Source of the DNA: Treponema sp.
GTDB lineage: Bacteria; Spirochaetota; Spirochaetia; Treponematales; Breznakiellaceae
Reading direction: 5' to 3'
DNA length: 50,097 nucleotides
NCBI GenBank assembly: GCA_031260245.1
Contig: JAIRKH010000108.1
Location: forward strand, 1 to 50,097
Position numbers and translations under genes: made by a program. Of this stretch, positions 46,383 through 50,097 are shown one piece after another (position 1 is the stretch's first letter; every line of letters begins with the position of its first letter). Under the pieces are notes generated by a model. The model was not told where the DNA came from, did no database searches, and was given only the letters and a program-made list of their open reading frames with translations.

Positions 46383-47921
46383 TTATGCACCTTCCTTATA
46401 GGATTGTAGAATCAATTCCATGATTTTTTCTTGAGACGCCTCTTTCTTTGGAAGCTCCGCTATTATGCGTCCCTCGCTCATCACGTAGATACGGTCCGCC
46501 ATGCCGAGTAGTTCCGGCATTTCAGACGAAATCATCACCACACTTTTCCCTTCGGAAACGAGGCGGTTGATGATGGTATAGATTTCGTATTTTGCGCCCA
46601 CGTCGATGCCGCGGGTCGGTTCGTCGAGGATAAAAATATCCGGGTCGGTGAACATCCATTTACTTAAAAGCACTTTTTGCTGGTTGCCGCCCGAAAGACT
46701 GCCGACTTCCTGCAAAACGCTTGAACTTTTCGTGTTGAGTTTTTCGCGGTATTCGTCAGCGAATTGTATCTCAAGATCCTTGTCAATGATGAGATTTTTG
46801 CTCACCTTATCCATCTTGGCGAGGGTCGTGTTTTTACTGATGGGGTTCGATATCACAAGCCCGTTGCCCTTTCGGTCTTCCGTAACATAGGCTAATTTCT
46901 TGTCAATGGCTTCCTGCACAGTTTTGATGTGGACTTCTTCGCCGTTGATGAATAGCTGACCGCTTATGTCGGTTCCATAGCTTTTCCCAAAGACGCTCAT
47001 AGCGAGTTCTGTACGTCCCGAGCCCATAAGCCCGCTTATGCCGACCACTTCGCCTTTTCTGACGTTGAAGTTCACGTTTTCGCATACGAGCCGTCCTTCG
47101 TAGAGTGGATGATAGACGTTCCAGTTTTTCACTTCCATCGCTATCTTTCCGATTTTCGATTGACGTTTGGGGAAGCGGTCTACGAGGTTGCGTCCAACCA
47201 TTGCGCTGATGATGGCCGCTTCGTCAAAGGAGTCGACTTTTTTATCCAAATCGGTGATGACTTCGCCGTCTCGAATGACGGTGATTTTATCCGCGATGGA
47301 GGCGACCTCGTTGAGCTTGTGGGAGATGAGGATGCAGGTAACGCCGGACTCGCGCAGTTCTCGCAAGAGGTTGAGGAGATGAACCGAGTCGGTCTCGTTG
47401 AGGCTGGCGGTCGGTTCGTCGAGGATGAGAAGCCGCACGTTCTTTGCGAGCGCTTTGGCGATTTCCACGAGCTGTTGTTTGCCCACGCCGATGTCTTTGA
47501 TAAGGGTGTGGGGATTTTCGGCGAGACCGACTTTTTGGAGTAATTGCGCGGCTTCGACGTAGGTCGCGTCCCAATCTATGCGGAGGTATTTCCCCCGTTC
47601 ATTGCCCAGAAACAGATTTTCGCCGATGGAAAGGTAGGGTATGAGCGCCAGTTCCTGATGAATAATCACAATGCCTTTCTTTTCGCTTTGTTTTATGGAA
47701 TGAAACTCGCATTTTTCGTTATTAAAGACGACATCGCCTGAATATTCGCCGAAAGGATAGACGCCGCTCAAGACGTTCATCAGAGTTGACTTTCCCGCGC
47801 CGTTTTCTCCCACTATGCCGTGAATTTCCCCGCTTTTTATGGTAAAGTTGACGTTTTTTAGAGCGGGAACGCCCGAAAACGTCTTGGTTATATCTCTCAT
47901 TTCAAGCAGATTTTCCGTCAT
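46383..47921 (-). CDS. Sugar ABC transporter ATP-binding protein, two ABC domains (GguA/MmsA/XylG-like)
   Basis: GENGAGKSTLMNVLSGVYP, LILDEPTASL, LSGGNQQKVLLSKWM, ILDEPTRGIDVGAKYEIY. Confidence 0.95.
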   Translation of the reverse strand: MTENLLEMRDITKTFSGVPALKNVNFTIKSGEIHGIVGENGAGKSTLMNVLSGVYPFGEYSGDVVFNNEKCEFHSIKQSEKKGIVIIHQELALIPYLSIGENLFLGNERGKYLRIDWDATYVEAAQLLQKVGLAENPHTLIKDIGVGKQQLVEIAKALAKNVRLLILDEPTASLNETDSVHLLNLLRELRESGVTCILISHKLNEVASIADKITVIRDGEVITDLDKKVDSFDEAAIISAMVGRNLVDRFPKRQSKIGKIAMEVKNWNVYHPLYEGRLVCENVNFNVRKGEVVGISGLMGSGRTELAMSVFGKSYGTDISGQLFINGEEVHIKTVQEAIDKKLAYVTEDRKGNGLVISNPISKNTTLAKMDKVSKNLIIDKDLEIQFADEYREKLNTKSSSVLQEVGSLSGGNQQKVLLSKWMFTDPDIFILDEPTRGIDVGAKYEIYTIINRLVSEGKSVVMISSEMPELLGMADRIYVMSEGRIIAELPKKEASQEKIMELILQSYKEGA

Positions 47922-47958
47922 GTCTAATCCTTTATTTGGGAGAGAATAGGAAAATCAG

Positions 47959-48012
47959 GAATGGAGAGCGGTTTTTGGGTAAGATTCGATAACAATGAAC
48001 CGCTCTTCATTC
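47959..48012 (-). promoter_or_regulatory. Intercistronic hairpin between binding-protein gene and ATPase gene
   Basis: gaatggagagcggtt / aaccgctcttcattc, 15-bp arms with one mismatch. Confidence 0.65.
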
Positions 48013-48025
48013 TCGACTCTCCAAC

Positions 48026-49102
48026 TTACTGAATATCCGCTGGTTTGTAGTAACCGCTGTCAATCAGGGCTTTCTGGATGTCTTTCGGTTCCACCACGAT
48101 GGGTTCGCAGAGGTAAGAGGGAACGACGCCTATACCGTTGTTGTAGGTTTTGGTATCGTTGACTTCCGGAGAAGTATTCTTGGCGAGGGAGTTAATCATG
48201 GAGACAACGCGGGACGCCAAGGTGCGGGTGTCTTTGAACACGGACATGGCTTGGATGCCGGCGTTCATGTTTTTGACTGAGGGTTTGTCGCAGTCTTGCC
48301 CAGTGAGAATGGGGAAGTTGTCTTTGGTATAGCCTGCGTTGACGAGCGCGTTGGTAACGCCGTTAGCCGTCGAGTCGTTTGAGCAGAGAACCGCGTCGAG
48401 CTTCTCGCCGTCGGGACCGTAACCAACCGATGTGATGATGTTCTCAAACCGTCTTTGGGATTCTTCGGTTGACCAGTTGGGCGTTGCGGCTTGGGCTTGG
48501 GCTGTCTGACCTGATTTAACCACGAGTTTTCCGCTGTCGATGTAGGGTTTCAGGACGGACATTGCGCCGCCGAAGAAGAAGTTGACGTTGTTGTCTCCGG
48601 GGTCGCCCGTTACGAGTTCAATATTAAAGGGACCCTCCGCGTTTCTGAGGTTGAGCTTGTCCGCGATATACTGTCCTTGCATCGTACCGACTTTGGTGTT
48701 GTCAAAAGTCGCGTAGAATTTAACAGCGTCGCTGTTCATGATGAGGCGGTCGTAGGCGATAACCGGGATGTTCTTTTCTTTCGCGCTTTTCAGCACTTCG
48801 GTGAGGGACGAACCGTCGATCGCCGCAATGACCAAAGCGCTACACCCGCCGGTTATCATGTTTTCAATCTGGTTGACTTGGGTAGGAATGTCGTTGTCTC
48901 CGGCGTATTGCAGGTCAACGGCGTAACCGGCCGCTTCAAGTTGCGTCTTCATGTTAGCCCCGTCTTGATTCCAACGCTGAAGGCTTTGAGTAGGCATGGA
49001 AACCCCGATTTTGTATTTACCGGTCGCGTCCTTCTTTCCCAACGAAAATACCATGGTCGCGCTCAAGCACATGAGCAGTCCCAACAACAAGAATTTTTTC
49101 AT
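48026..49102 (-). CDS. Monosaccharide ABC transporter substrate-binding protein (ChvE-like)
   Basis: Signal peptide MKKFLLLGLLMCLSATMVFS; YKIGVSMPTQSLQRWNQDGANMKTQLEAAGYAVDLQYAGDND; SD ggagga. Confidence 0.93.
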   Translation of the reverse strand: MKKFLLLGLLMCLSATMVFSLGKKDATGKYKIGVSMPTQSLQRWNQDGANMKTQLEAAGYAVDLQYAGDNDIPTQVNQIENMITGGCSALVIAAIDGSSLTEVLKSAKEKNIPVIAYDRLIMNSDAVKFYATFDNTKVGTMQGQYIADKLNLRNAEGPFNIELVTGDPGDNNVNFFFGGAMSVLKPYIDSGKLVVKSGQTAQAQAATPNWSTEESQRRFENIITSVGYGPDGEKLDAVLCSNDSTANGVTNALVNAGYTKDNFPILTGQDCDKPSVKNMNAGIQAMSVFKDTRTLASRVVSMINSLAKNTSPEVNDTKTYNNGIGVVPSYLCEPIVVEPKDIQKALIDSGYYKPADIQ

Positions 49103-49151
49103 AAAATTCCTCCAAAAGATAAAAGTTACGTCTTCATACAAAGACTGAAAT

Positions 49152-49180
49152 ATTATAATACGATATCTTTCTTTTTACAA
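49152..49180 (-). promoter_or_regulatory. Promoter of the ChvE-like operon with 11-bp direct repeats upstream
   Basis: TTGTAA-N17-TATAAT; repeated unit ttgtaaaaagc. Confidence 0.6.
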
Positions 49181-49371
49181 GCTTTTTACAAGCTTTTTAC
49201 AATTTTAAATTTTTATCGAATCCGCCCTTTAGGGGCGCAACGGCAAAAGAAAGATGGAATGGGAAACCCTTGTTGACAGAAAGACTTAACATACTCGTGC
49301 AGCGCGGGGAATTAACGTCTGTGGACAGGAGGTCTCCTGGCAACAACAAAAGTGAAACCGCCGTAGGAATC

Positions 49372-49424
49372 CCGGTAGCTGTAGCTGCTTCAAAATCCAG
49401 TTTTGAAGCAGCTACAGCTACCGG
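49372..49424. repeat. Perfect 24-bp inverted repeat with 5-nt loop
   Basis: ccggtagctgtagctgcttcaaaa-tccag-ttttgaagcagctacagctaccgg. Confidence 0.95.
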
Positions 49425-49454
49425 TAGGAAACCGTCAGCCGCTCTTAATCTCGC

Positions 49455-49467
49455 GGTGTCAGACACC
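49455..49467. repeat. GGTGTCAGACACC palindrome, same family as the left-flank repeats
   Basis: ggtgtcagacacc; related copies at 49850-49860 and 49903-49913. Confidence 0.65.
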
Positions 49468-49905
49468 ATCGTTCCGTTAAGGGCAAACGTCTATGGAAGT
49501 AACGCGGTCAGGAATGACAGTTGGTTATCGTGAAACGCATGGAGTCCGATGGATGTAACCGGGGCGCCCCAGATTTCCGCAGTATTAGAATAAAGGAGCT
49601 CATAGGGTGGTCTGGACGCGGAACCAATCAGGTTGTAGATAGTTTCTTCGGTCTCCAGAAGTTAATACAAGGTTATATATGGAGGGAGAGGCGCCTATCG
49701 ATTCATTGCCGCGGTTGCTTGCATAATTATTCGCACGGCGTCGAAAGGATATGTATAGGAACGATTTCGTTTCACCATACGTCTATTATATATGACGTAT
49801 CGCAAGGATTGTCAAGCGTTTTTAAAAAGTCGCTTTTTTCGCAGGTGTGCGGTGTCTGATATACGCGAGGACGAGGAGGAGGACGGAGCGCGGGCGTCGG
49901 TGGCG

Positions 49906-50097
49906 TCAGGCGCTGCTCACATCATCGTCGACGCCGGGCTCGTCTAATAAATCAGATTGTCGATGCAATCGATAATACAGACTTCCGAACATCCATTCCA
50001 CGGCTCGTTCTACTAACCCAGCCTTCACGGGGTTCTCCATTATGTAGTCTCGCGTCTGCAAAAAGTCCGTCGTCCCGCTGATTATTCGCGAATAGAA
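49906..50097 (-). pseudogene. C-terminal part of a second Y1/RAYT transposase, truncated by the window edge (status of the rest unknown)
   Basis: Reverse-strand translation FYSRIISGTTDFLQTRDYIMENPVKAGLVERAVEWMFGSLYYRLHRQSDLLDEPGVDDDVSSA*, nearly identical to the copy at 2-394. Confidence 0.8.

Noticed and set aside
49197-49533. ORFs of 87-90 aa over the right-flank hairpin
   Set aside because: Both are produced by the inverted repeat and have no SD, homology or plausible protein composition.

Overview
The window looks like a chromosomal segment of a Treponema-like spirochaete (inference from a PUR-alpha/BpuR-like protein, a PilZN-PilZ protein, a V-type ATPase subunit, LPP20-type lipoproteins and gene-by-gene similarity; no search was run). 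About 44 protein genes are supported, mostly housekeeping or transport: eno, an RluA-type synthase, purE, a four-gene LPP20-like lipoprotein cluster, a sugar ABC operon with a GH20 hexosaminidase, a two-domain NDK, a phosphohexomutase, an MT-A70 methyltransferase, a GPH symporter, a LolA-like/outer-membrane-protein pair, an isolated V-ATPase subunit B, argD, an MCP, gltX-rnhA, nrdR-nrdD plus a separate glycyl-radical/glutaredoxin protein, an orphan FAD/2Fe-2S pair, fabH-fabD-fabG, PilZ-TPR-rsmG, an FGGY kinase, and a convergent MmsAB/ChvE-type monosaccharide ABC transporter. Both window ends carry decayed or truncated REP-associated (Y1) transposase sequence in inverted orientation, with GTCTGAC-type palindromic repeats. 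The strongest candidate for an undescribed system is a split class III ribonucleotide reductase: the catalytic NrdD ends after its zinc-site region without a glycyl-radical motif, and that motif (SRIVGYYRSVRNWNKGKREEY) sits in the next gene, fused to a CPAC glutaredoxin-like domain. Other notable signals are a repeated leaderless promoter architecture (-10 box, 6-7 nt, ATG, no SD) at about nine genes, two long poly-C tracts suggestive of phase variation, a LacI HTH stub fused to a lipoprotein, a tandem NDK with a degenerate N-terminal half, orphan subunits of multi-subunit enzymes, and several large hairpins.
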